Positions 37,440 to 45,057 of a stretch of 64,000 bases of DNA are shown piece by piece. Position numbers and translations under genes: made by a program. The stretch's first letter is position 1, and each line of letters opens with the position of its first letter. Location of the stretch: NCBI GenBank assembly GCA_943787265.1, contig CALSLT010000007.1:310001-374000 (forward strand), read 5' to 3'. Under the pieces are notes generated by a model. The model saw only the letters and a program-made list of their open reading frames with translations, made no database searches and had not been told where the DNA came from. The DNA comes from an uncultured Planctomycetaceae bacterium (GTDB lineage: Bacteria > Planctomycetota > Planctomycetia > Planctomycetales > Planctomycetaceae).

Positions 37440-38806
37440 ACCTCCTGGTCATCGCATTCAAAAGTCTGAAACAGCGAGCATTGTCGTCGGCTCTCACGGC
37501 ACTGAGCGTCGCTCTCGGCATCATGCTGGTTGTCTCCGTTCTTGTCGTAAACAGCGTCGTCGATAACACGTTCAATCAAAAGAGCGTTGGCGTCAGTCTG
37601 CTCATCGGCCCGCGCGGCAGCGATCTCGGCAACGTGCTCAGCGCAGTTTATCGAATCGGCAAACCCGCTGAAAATCTTCCCTGGCGAGTTCTTACTGAAG
37701 ACGTCGTCAACGCTGCGGAACGGTTGCCCGGAGTGAAGAAGTCGAGCGATGTCATCGAATGGGTGATTCCCATGACGATGGGAGACGTCACTCAGGAAGG
37801 TTCCTTCCCGGTGCTTGGAACGACGCCGAAGTATTTCAAAATGGAATATGCTTCCGGGAAGAGATTCCAGAAGAAAGGTGATCTACCGGTCAATTCGTTC
37901 GATGCTCTGATCGGCGCGCGAGTGGCTCGTGAAAACGGTTGGGATATTGGTTCGCAATTCTCACTGATCCACGGTGGCGCCGACGGCCATGTTCACGACG
38001 AGAAGTTCACCGTGGTTGGGCTGCTGGCTCCAACAGGCACAGCCAATGACCAGACTGTCTTTGTAAACATCGAAGGCTTCTTCCTTATTTCCGGCCACGA
38101 GAAACCACCGAAAGACGCGATCACAAGATTGCAGGAGTTCGGTTACGAAGTCACTCCCGAACAGCAAGCGGTAATTCGAGAAGCAGCCGGCGGACATGAC
38201 CACCACGATCACGCCGGTCATGACCACGGTGCTCACGCGCCACATCCGGTTCCGGATGACCTTAAAGAAGTATCGTTCATCCTCGTTCGCACAAAATCGC
38301 CGACAGCGTCCATCATGCTGGCCGCCGAGCTGAATGAAGGCATGCGTGCTCAGGCCGTTAACCCGATCATCGTGATCAGCCGGCTGATGAAGCTCTTCGT
38401 TGGAAACACGCGAAAGCTGCTGCTGTTTCTGACGGCGCTGATCGTCGTCGTGGCTGGAATCGGAATCTTCGTCAGCATTTATAATTCGATGTCCGACCGG
38501 AAGCGCGAGATCGCCATCATGCGGGCACTCGGAGCAAGTCGCGTGACCGTTTTCTCGATCATTCTTGGCGAGTCACTGCTCCTTTGTCTGGGCGGCGGCA
38601 TTCTCGGACTGCTGATGGGACACGGGCTGGTCGTTGTCGCGGCCCCGTTCATCGAATCTCAGGCCGGCATTTCGGTGAATCCGTGGAGTTTCGACGTCAT
38701 GGAGCTGATCCTCTTCCCGATTCTAATCGGCATGGCGACTCTGGTCGGATTTCTGCCCGGACTGACCGCGTACCGTACGGATGTCGCCGATTCGTTGAAC
38801 GATTAG
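37436..38806 (+). CDS. FtsX/MacB-type ABC permease with His-rich extracytoplasmic loop
   Basis: 456 residues. One N-terminal membrane helix (about 17-40) precedes a periplasmic domain (about 41-315). Three C-terminal helices follow (about 328-350, 375-400 and 422-442), the standard FtsX/MacB topology. The ALGASRVTVFSIILGESLLL text is conserved coupling-helix material. Residues about 252-272 (GGHDHHDHAGHDHGAHAPHP) form a dense His cluster, and a smaller one is at HGGADGHVH (about 180-188). Such loops often bind zinc or nickel, suggesting metal sensing or a metal-bound cargo; this is inference. Paired with the ATPase by overlap. Confidence 0.88.
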   Translation: MNLLVIAFKSLKQRALSSALTALSVALGIMLVVSVLVVNSVVDNTFNQKSVGVSLLIGPRGSDLGNVLSAVYRIGKPAENLPWRVLTEDVVNAAERLPGVKKSSDVIEWVIPMTMGDVTQEGSFPVLGTTPKYFKMEYASGKRFQKKGDLPVNSFDALIGARVARENGWDIGSQFSLIHGGADGHVHDEKFTVVGLLAPTGTANDQTVFVNIEGFFLISGHEKPPKDAITRLQEFGYEVTPEQQAVIREAAGGHDHHDHAGHDHGAHAPHPVPDDLKEVSFILVRTKSPTASIMLAAELNEGMRAQAVNPIIVISRLMKLFVGNTRKLLLFLTALIVVVAGIGIFVSIYNSMSDRKREIAIMRALGASRVTVFSIILGESLLLCLGGGILGLLMGHGLVVVAAPFIESQAGISVNPWSFDVMELILFPILIGMATLVGFLPGLTAYRTDVADSLND

Positions 38807-39167
38807 CGCTTGGTCAAAGCCGAATGTCAGGGTTCGCTCGTTGTAGCCGGACTCGCAAGAGTTCAGGATTTACTGTCCAAAACCGAATTCTTGCAAATCC
38901 GGCTACCTCTGCAGACAAATTATAAAAATGCTCCCGCCCGGCTCCGCGCGCTGAGCCGTGTTAGTTGCCCACTCGAGACCGAGAATTGCGAAATTCCTGG
39001 CCGATTCGGCCACGTCGACTGACATTCCCAGCCAGATTCATAAGAATCCCATCTCACGGGTCCGAGCGGCCAGTTTCGTTGCTGCTCCTCAGACGGCCCG
39101 TCTCAGCTCCGAGTGATGGCGCTCGGTTTTTCGAAGCTCACGTCCTGTTACGCAAAGTTCCGAAGAG
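38807..39167. other. Intergenic region before pyc with one repeat
   Basis: 361 bp with no credible gene. It contains the inverted repeat at 38843-38906. The final 100 bp include GAAGAG just before ATG 39168, a plausible ribosome site for pyc. Confidence 0.5.
38843..38906. repeat. 24-nt inverted repeat, GTAGCCGGA family
   Basis: Left arm 38843-38866 (GTAGCCGGACTCGCAAGAG...) and right arm 38883-38906 (...GCAAATCCGGCTAC) differ at four positions. On minus-strand RNA those four become G-U pairs, so the stem may be maintained. The same unit occurs at 18401-18425. Confidence 0.7.
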
Positions 39168-42100
39168 ATGAAAATTCGCAAGCTGCTCGTCGCCAACCGG
39201 TCCGAAATCGCGATTCGAGTGTTTCGGTCTGCCTACGAACTTGGCATCAAGACCGTCGCCATTTATGCGCACGAAGATCGATTTGCCCTGCATCGCTTCA
39301 AGGCTGACGAGGCGTACCAGGTCGGCCAGGTGGGAGAGCCGATCAAGTCGTACCTCGACATCGAAGGCATCGTTTCTCTGGCAAAGCGGATCGGCGTTGA
39401 CGCCATTCACCCGGGATATGGCTTCCTGTCCGAGAATCCGGTTTTCGCTCAAGCGTGTGCCGATGCAGGGATCATTTTCGTCGGACCGTCAGTCGATGTT
39501 CTCAACCGACTCGGAGACAAGACTTCGGCCCGCGAGATCGCAAAGACGGCAGAAGTTCCAGTCCTCGGCGGCAGTGCAGCCGCGATCAAAGAACTGGACG
39601 AAGGACTCGAAACCGCTCGGTCTCTCGGATTTCCAATCATCCTGAAAGCGGCCCACGGCGGCGGCGGCCGTGGGATGCGAGTCGTCCAGACCGAAGACCA
39701 GTTCGCAACGTCGCTCGAGCAGGCTCAGCGGGAATCGCTCTCGGCGTTTGGTAGTTCAGACATCTTTGTCGAAAAGTTCATTTCGCGTGCGCGGCACATC
39801 GAAGTTCAGTTGCTCGGCGATCAGCACGGAAATCTGATGCACCTTTATGAGCGTGATTGCTCAGTTCAGCGGCGCCATCAGAAGGTTGTCGAAATCGCAC
39901 CGGCTCCAAATCTCGACGCCGACGTCCGACAGGGACTTTGTGACGCCGCCGTGAAGATCGGGAAATCGGTTGGATACTCGAACGCCGGGACGGTCGAGTT
40001 CCTCGTCGATGCCGACACGAATCAGTTTTTCTTCATCGAGGTAAATCCTCGAATCCAGGTCGAACACACCGTGACCGAAGAGGTTACCGGCATCGACGTC
40101 GTCAAGAGTCAAATTCTGATTGCCGCTGGAACACCCCTCGACGATCCAGAGATCGACCTTGCCAGCCAGGACGAAATATCAACATCCGGATTCGCGATGC
40201 AGTGTCGAGTCACCACGGAAGACCCGACGAACGGATTCACTCCGGATTACGGACGGATCACTCACTATCGCTCAGGCAGCGGAATGGGAGTTCGCCTCGA
40301 CGCTGGTTCTGCGTACTCGGGAGCGGCGGTTTATCCGTTCTACGATTCGATGCTGGTTAAGGTGACTGCTCGGTCGCGAAACTTTGACCAGGTCATCAAG
40401 CGGATGAATCGCGTCCTAGCCGAATTCCGAATCCGCGGCGTTAAGACAAACATTCCGTTCATCCAGAAGTTGCTCCGGCACGAAACGTTTATCGAAGGGC
40501 TTTGCACAACCCGCTTCATCGATGAGCACCCCGAACTGGTCGACATCCCGGAGAGAAAGAATCGTGCTCAGAAACTGCTCAGCTATGTCGGCGACGTAAT
40601 CGTCAACGGAAACGAAACTGTCGCTGGCCGGGAAAAACCAACTCGACGAACACCCGCTCCAGTTCCAGCGTTTGACAAGTCGGCCGATCGGCCAATCGGA
40701 ACGCGCGATCGACTCAAAGAACTCGGACCGACAAAATTCAGCCAGTGGGTACGTGAGCAGAAAGGGCTGCTGCTTACCGATACGACGTTTCGAGATGCTC
40801 ACCAGTCGCTACTCGCGACGCGCGTGCGAACGGACGATCTGCTGAACATTGCCGAGGCATATTCGCGACTTGCTCCGCAATTTTTCTCGCTCGAAATGTG
40901 GGGCGGAGCGACCTTCGACACGACGATGCGGTTCCTGAAAGAATGCCCCTGGGAACGTCTCACAAGAATGCGTGAGAAGTGCCCGAACATACTTTTCCAG
41001 ATGTTGCTGCGAGCTTCCAACGCCGTCGGATACACAAACTATCCCGACAACGTTGTAAAGGCGTTTGTGAAAGAAGCCGCCGATGCCGGCATGGATGTCT
41101 TCCGAATTTTCGATGCACTCAACTGGGTGCCGAATATGCAGGTGGCGATGGACGCCGTCCTGGAAACCGATGGAATCTGTGAAGCGTCGATCTGTTACAC
41201 GGGCGACATCACCAACCCAGGACGTGACAAGTATTCGCTGAGCTATTACGTCGACCTGGCGAAGCAACTGGAAAAGATGGGCGCTCACATTCTGGCCATC
41301 AAAGACATGGCCGGACTCTGCAAACCTGCCGCCGCGACGCAGCTGGTCAAAGCGCTGCGTGACGAAATTGGTATCCCTATCCACTTCCACACGCACGAAA
41401 CGGCCGGTACGCAAATCGCGTCGATCCTTAACGGCGCCGACGTTGGACTCGACATTGCAGATGCCGCGATGGCTCCGCTGTCCGGCGGAACGTCGCAGGT
41501 CAACCTGAACACACTCAGCGAATCGCTGCGGTTCACTGAGCGAGCGACGGGACTCGACTCTGAGCACATCGACTCGATCGCCGATTACTGGATGGCCGTC
41601 CGAGAATTCTACAAACCGTTCGAAAGCATCGGCCTGCCCGGCACGGCGGACCTCTTCAATCATGAAATGCCAGGCGGTCAATACACGAACCTGTATCAGC
41701 AGGCTCGAGCCCTCGGACTGGCCGATCAGTGGCGGGACGTTTGCCGAATTTACGCCGACGTCAACCGTCTCTTCGGAGACATCGTCAAAGTGACGCCGAC
41801 TTCCAAAGCGGTTGGCGACATGGCTCTGTTCATGGTTGCCAACGATATTTCGGCCGACGACGTGATGAACGGCGAGCGTGAGTTCTCGTACCCGGCGTCG
41901 GTCATCGACCTGATCGGCGGAGCAATGGGGCAACCTCCTGGCGGTTTCCCCGAGGACGTCAAAGCTCGCATTGTCAAAGACGGCAAGTCGTTCGAAGGTC
42001 GCCCAGGCGAAACACTGCCGGATGCCGACTTCGATGCCGAAGCGAAAAGTCTCGAAGAACTACTCGGTCGAGAGCCGACGTCGCGAGAGGTCGTTACGTC

Positions 42101-42608
42101 CGTTCTTTATCCGCGAGTCTTCGAAGACTTCGCGAAGCATCAGCTCGAATACTCAGACACGAGTACCTTGCCGACACCAGTCTTCTTCTACGGGCTCGAA
42201 GCCGAGGAAGAGATTGCTATCGATATCGAAGAGGGCAAAACGCTCATCGTTCGTTACCTGACGACGGGAATCCCCCATCCAGACGGCCGGCGATCGGTCT
42301 TCTTCGAGCTGAACGGGCAGCCTCGCGACGTCCTGGTGATGGACAATTCTCACGAGCCCGACGTCGAAGCAAACCCGAAGGCCGACACTAACGATCCCAA
42401 ACAAATCGGAGCTCAGATGCCCGGCATGGTCGTAACGGTCGCCGTCGAGCCGGGAGCCAAAGTCGCAAAAGGCCAGAAACTCTTCACGCTGGAAGCCATG
42501 AAGATGGAAACAACCGTCAGTGCTGACGCCGACGGAGTCGTAGCATCAGTCCTCGTCAAAGCCGGCAGCCAGGTAGAAACCGGCGACCTGATGCTGACCT
42601 ACGAGTGA
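39168..42608 (+). CDS. pyc: Pyruvate carboxylase
   Basis: 1,146 residues, normal for a single-chain enzyme. It carboxylates pyruvate to oxaloacetate with ATP and bicarbonate, replenishing the TCA cycle. The biotin carboxylase domain is at about 1-450 (KLLVANRSEIAIRVFRSAYE, the HGGGGRGMR ATP loop, EVNPRIQVEHTVTEE). The carboxyltransferase domain is at about 530-830 (LLLTDTTFRDAHQSLLATR, DVFRIFDALNW, HFHTHETAGTQIAS). The C-terminal biotinyl domain has the acceptor Lys1112 in EAMKMET. All catalytic blocks look intact. Monocistronic in appearance. A housekeeping anaplerotic gene. Confidence 0.97.
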   Translation: MKIRKLLVANRSEIAIRVFRSAYELGIKTVAIYAHEDRFALHRFKADEAYQVGQVGEPIKSYLDIEGIVSLAKRIGVDAIHPGYGFLSENPVFAQACADAGIIFVGPSVDVLNRLGDKTSAREIAKTAEVPVLGGSAAAIKELDEGLETARSLGFPIILKAAHGGGGRGMRVVQTEDQFATSLEQAQRESLSAFGSSDIFVEKFISRARHIEVQLLGDQHGNLMHLYERDCSVQRRHQKVVEIAPAPNLDADVRQGLCDAAVKIGKSVGYSNAGTVEFLVDADTNQFFFIEVNPRIQVEHTVTEEVTGIDVVKSQILIAAGTPLDDPEIDLASQDEISTSGFAMQCRVTTEDPTNGFTPDYGRITHYRSGSGMGVRLDAGSAYSGAAVYPFYDSMLVKVTARSRNFDQVIKRMNRVLAEFRIRGVKTNIPFIQKLLRHETFIEGLCTTRFIDEHPELVDIPERKNRAQKLLSYVGDVIVNGNETVAGREKPTRRTPAPVPAFDKSADRPIGTRDRLKELGPTKFSQWVREQKGLLLTDTTFRDAHQSLLATRVRTDDLLNIAEAYSRLAPQFFSLEMWGGATFDTTMRFLKECPWERLTRMREKCPNILFQMLLRASNAVGYTNYPDNVVKAFVKEAADAGMDVFRIFDALNWVPNMQVAMDAVLETDGICEASICYTGDITNPGRDKYSLSYYVDLAKQLEKMGAHILAIKDMAGLCKPAAATQLVKALRDEIGIPIHFHTHETAGTQIASILNGADVGLDIADAAMAPLSGGTSQVNLNTLSESLRFTERATGLDSEHIDSIADYWMAVREFYKPFESIGLPGTADLFNHEMPGGQYTNLYQQARALGLADQWRDVCRIYADVNRLFGDIVKVTPTSKAVGDMALFMVANDISADDVMNGEREFSYPASVIDLIGGAMGQPPGGFPEDVKARIVKDGKSFEGRPGETLPDADFDAEAKSLEELLGREPTSREVVTSVLYPRVFEDFAKHQLEYSDTSTLPTPVFFYGLEAEEEIAIDIEEGKTLIVRYLTTGIPHPDGRRSVFFELNGQPRDVLVMDNSHEPDVEANPKADTNDPKQIGAQMPGMVVTVAVEPGAKVAKGQKLFTLEAMKMETTVSADADGVVASVLVKAGSQVETGDLMLTYE

Positions 42609-42649
42609 CAGAACTTTTTCCTTAAATTCAGCGTCGGCGTTGGAATTTC

Positions 42650-42783
42650 ACTCTCCCTGGGGAGAGTCGAGCCCTGGCGAGGAGAGGGGAAATACGGAAT
42701 ATCGTCACGCGATCTAGCCAGCTCCACGAAGTTCCCCTCTCCGCAAACTCGCAAGCTCGTTTTCGACTCTCCCCAGGGAGAGT
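42650..42783. repeat. Pair of inverted 21-nt units flanking a CTCTCC-rich segment
   Basis: ACTCTCCCTGGGGAGAGTCGA at 42650-42670 is exactly repeated in reverse orientation at 42763-42783. Each unit is itself a CTCTCCC/GGGAGAG hairpin. They enclose a 92-bp segment with further GGAGAGG and CCCCTCTCC pieces. The block lies in the 238-bp convergent gap between pyc and the next gene. It could serve as a bidirectional termination region; it also resembles a dispersed repeat related to 29088-29111. Confidence 0.8.
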
Positions 42784-42846
42784 AAAAAAGTTGTGCAGAC
42801 ACGAATGCGCTGGAGAGGCGAGGAGCCATTCTGTCGGCCCGGTCGC

Positions 42847-43908
42847 TCACCGCTTGAAGATCGGCAGGTGGTTGTTCGGGATTTGCAGAATGATGCACGA
42901 CATGGCCGTCGCGTACTCATTCGAAAAAGTCAGGTCGGACCAGCTTCCGTCTTTCTGCTGATCGTTGAGTAGCTGATCGCGAATGCGCGGGAACCATCGG
43001 TTCCAGTGGTTGCCGCCGGCCTGGTACTGAGCCTGTACGGCGTAGTAATGCCCGTAGTAATAATGCGGGTCGATCATTCCGCTGGGACGGTGACGTTCCA
43101 GGTAGGCGAGTGCTCGACCGATTTCCGGGCCGTCATAAACGCCGGCGCTGTACAGAGCGGCAAGCCCAGCGGCGGAGCGGGCAAATTCACTGCGACTTCG
43201 TCTGACGAGCTGGTACCGGAACCCTCCGTCGTCATTTTGACATTGCTTCACGAACCCAATACATCGATCGACGACGTCTTTGGGAACAAACAATCCGCAA
43301 TTGCGAGCAGCACGCAACGCCATGATCTGGCAGACAGTGACCGAGACGTCGGCTTCGTTCGGCTCGTTCTCGTACCGCCAGCCACCTTCTTTGTTCTGGC
43401 AGGAAATAATCAGCCGCACGGCCTTCTCGAGCTTCTCGCGAATGTCTTTGCGAGGAGTCATCCCGTAGACCTCGGCCAGGAACAGCGTCGCGAACCCGTG
43501 CCCGTACATCGGTCCGTGAGACTGACCTTCGGGCACGTTGATGTAGCCGCTCGACCGGCACGAGCTAAGCACAAAGTCCGTCGCACGTTGAATGTTGACG
43601 CCGTAAGGCCCTCGCCCAGGACTGCTCCCTGAAGACAGCCAGGCCATCCCCGCCAGAGAAACCACCGCCACGTTACGACCGTACCCGCGCCGAACTCCGA
43701 AAGCCCCGTCCTCGTTCTGCCGAACCGACAACCATTTCAGTCCGGTGTCAATTCGAGCCAGCGTGTCCGGCGTCAAAAACCGAACCCCGCTAGTTTCGAC
43801 AGTTTCCGGAATCTCCGGCTCAGCAACTGCCAGCGACGCTCCCCGCCCCAGAAAGAGCCCGGCAGCTACCAGCAGCATGAACAGCTTCGAAACCGAGTCG
43901 TAATACAT
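42847..43908 (-). CDS. Exported prenyltransferase/squalene-oxidase-like repeat protein
   Basis: 353 residues with a signal peptide (LFMLLVAAGLFLGRGASLAVA, cleavage near residue 28). The body is an alpha/alpha-barrel of QW-like repeats: WLSVRQNEDGAFGVRRGYG, SCQNKEGGWRYENEPNEAD and KQCQNDDGGFRYQLV, about six in all. Squalene-cyclase families carry such repeats, but the catalytic DxDD motif of a cyclase is not evident. In Planctomycetes this group is secreted and of unknown function. It is convergent with pyc and upstream of the toxin-like cluster on the same strand, but separated from it by about 180 bp, so not necessarily linked. Confidence 0.85.
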   Translation of the reverse strand: MYYDSVSKLFMLLVAAGLFLGRGASLAVAEPEIPETVETSGVRFLTPDTLARIDTGLKWLSVRQNEDGAFGVRRGYGRNVAVVSLAGMAWLSSGSSPGRGPYGVNIQRATDFVLSSCRSSGYINVPEGQSHGPMYGHGFATLFLAEVYGMTPRKDIREKLEKAVRLIISCQNKEGGWRYENEPNEADVSVTVCQIMALRAARNCGLFVPKDVVDRCIGFVKQCQNDDGGFRYQLVRRSRSEFARSAAGLAALYSAGVYDGPEIGRALAYLERHRPSGMIDPHYYYGHYYAVQAQYQAGGNHWNRWFPRIRDQLLNDQQKDGSWSDLTFSNEYATAMSCIILQIPNNHLPIFKR

Positions 43909-44084
43909 GGTTCTGCTTTGACGGAATCAGCGTTTGAAATCAGAGTAGCTTCACCTGATAGACCGCCGACATCGTACCAAGGCGTGACTGATTTTCGGAG
44001 GTGGCTAATCGCCTCAAAACTCACTGATAATCCTGGCTGTGGCTTTCCAGAGCCTCTGCCTCTCAGAGATGGACAATCCGTATT

Positions 44085-44405
44085 CTAGAAATCTTCGTGG
44101 TCGGCCCAGGCAAAGTTCGCCTCATCAAGTGATTTACCGTTACGTTGATTCTGGGCTTTGTCCCAGAATCTCTGCAAGAGATCATCAACAGCCTCTGTCG
44201 GAGTGCCCCCAAGACCGGCCTCTCCATCGGGATACCCGGTTTTCGGATCACGAACACTCAAGTTGGCTACCGCCAGATAGTCGCTATTTCCACGATCAAT
44301 GACCTTTACTTTCATCTTCGCGAACGGGAACGAATCATCCAGCCATACTTCCAACTGTTCAACAACTCGGTCGATTCGAACGGTGCCTCTTGGTGTCGTA
44401 GTCAT
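44085..44405 (-). CDS. Small hypothetical protein downstream of the toxin-immunity pair
   Basis: 106 residues from ATG 44405; a longer frame from 44624 crosses a structured region and is not favoured. I do not recognise a family. It begins MTTTPRGTVRIDRVVEQLEV, has an amphipathic central part (FPFAKMKVKVIDRGNSDYLA) and an acidic end (LDEANFAWADHEDF). It is small, soluble and acidic, with no signal peptide. Lying on the same strand behind the predicted immunity gene, it could be a second immunity or accessory gene, but the 322-bp gap and weak ribosome site argue for caution. Confidence 0.5.
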   Translation of the reverse strand: MTTTPRGTVRIDRVVEQLEVWLDDSFPFAKMKVKVIDRGNSDYLAVANLSVRDPKTGYPDGEAGLGGTPTEAVDDLLQRFWDKAQNQRNGKSLDEANFAWADHEDF

Positions 44406-44727
44406 ATTTTTCAAATCGCGAGTGGCTCGGGCAACTCCACAGGAGGCAAAGGGTTCGACCATTCGACATTCACAAGATGGTACACTGTGTGCTAACGCAC
44501 CCAGACAACAATACAGATTTTCTGGGTCAGCCTGCCACCAGCGCCCGACCCGATCACCCCGCGTACGGCCTGCAGCCACCACGAGACGCGATGCAGAAAA
44601 CCAAATCTGTACCGTTGTCCGCAACCGGGGCAGCGCTCGCGATCCGCACCGACTGCCGATCGCAAGCTAACCTCAAAGGATCGCATTTTCGAAGGACTAG
44701 CAAGAAGCTACCCGTGACACGTCTCTC
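44406..44727. other. Gap with a structured inverted repeat; no supported gene
   Basis: 322 bp between two small minus-strand genes. A 64-codon frame (44492-44686) contains CPGCGQRYRF, which might be zinc-ribbon-like, but it has no neighbours or ribosome site to support it. The inverted repeat at 44504-44619 is listed separately. The rest has no recognisable signal. Confidence 0.45.
44504..44619. repeat. Inverted repeat with long loop, possible structured RNA or mobile-element end
   Basis: Left arm 44504-44524 (GACAACAATACAGATTTTCTG) and right arm 44594-44619 share GACAAC, TACAGATTT and TTTCTG blocks in inverted order, with two substitutions and a 5-nt indel. The 69-nt loop is GC-rich and contains GACC/CCAC pieces. 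It may be a structured transcript downstream of the immunity gene or a short mobile-element remnant. Confidence 0.4.
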
Positions 44728-45057
44728 TTAGTCGTTCCACTGTGCAAGGAACTTCTGAACGTGATCGGAAAACTCATCATCAATGCTTCGATCGGCTGAC
44801 TCTGCGAGTTCCTGAATTGCCAAACTCCATCCACCTGCGGCCGACACTCTTTTTCTTTCATGTAGCCAGTTCGAAAAGTCAACTTGAAACGAGACACCTT
44901 CTTCAATTGCATCCATCTGCATGTATGCCAACTCGTGTCCTCGCATGATCGCTTCAAAATCTCCAAGCGTTTGAAAATACATCCGAGGCCTAAGAAGTGC
45001 ATTCTCAATCAAATTGCGGCATGCTTCCCGGTAATTAGAAACCGAAGTTGATAACAT
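44728..45057 (-). CDS. Predicted immunity protein for the adjacent toxin domain
   Basis: 109 residues from ATG 45057, with a strong GGGAG at 45065-45069 seven bases upstream, inside the toxin gene's last codons. It overlaps the toxin stop (45035) by 23 bp, so the two are translationally coupled. The text NYREACRNLIENALLRPRMY followed by FQTLGDFEAIMRGHELAYMQ has the style of small immunity proteins, but I cannot name a family. It is soluble and acidic, with no signal peptide, as expected for a cytoplasmic antidote. The immunity function is inferred from its position right after a secreted polymorphic-toxin-like protein and its size; no direct motif proves it. An alternative is an unrelated small regulator. 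Confidence 0.6.
   Translation of the reverse strand: MLSTSVSNYREACRNLIENALLRPRMYFQTLGDFEAIMRGHELAYMQMDAIEEGVSFQVDFSNWLHERKRVSAAGGWSLAIQELAESADRSIDDEFSDHVQKFLAQWND

Noticed and set aside
40809..41933. A 374-codon minus-strand frame opposite pyc
   Set aside because: Shadow of the highly biased pyc coding sequence; no independent evidence.
44504..44619. Cobalamin-type riboswitch
   Set aside because: The conserved B12-box and core were not found; only general complementarity is seen.
44492..44686. Zinc-ribbon-like 64-codon frame
   Set aside because: Only one CxxC pair, no ribosome site, and it overlaps a structured inverted repeat.
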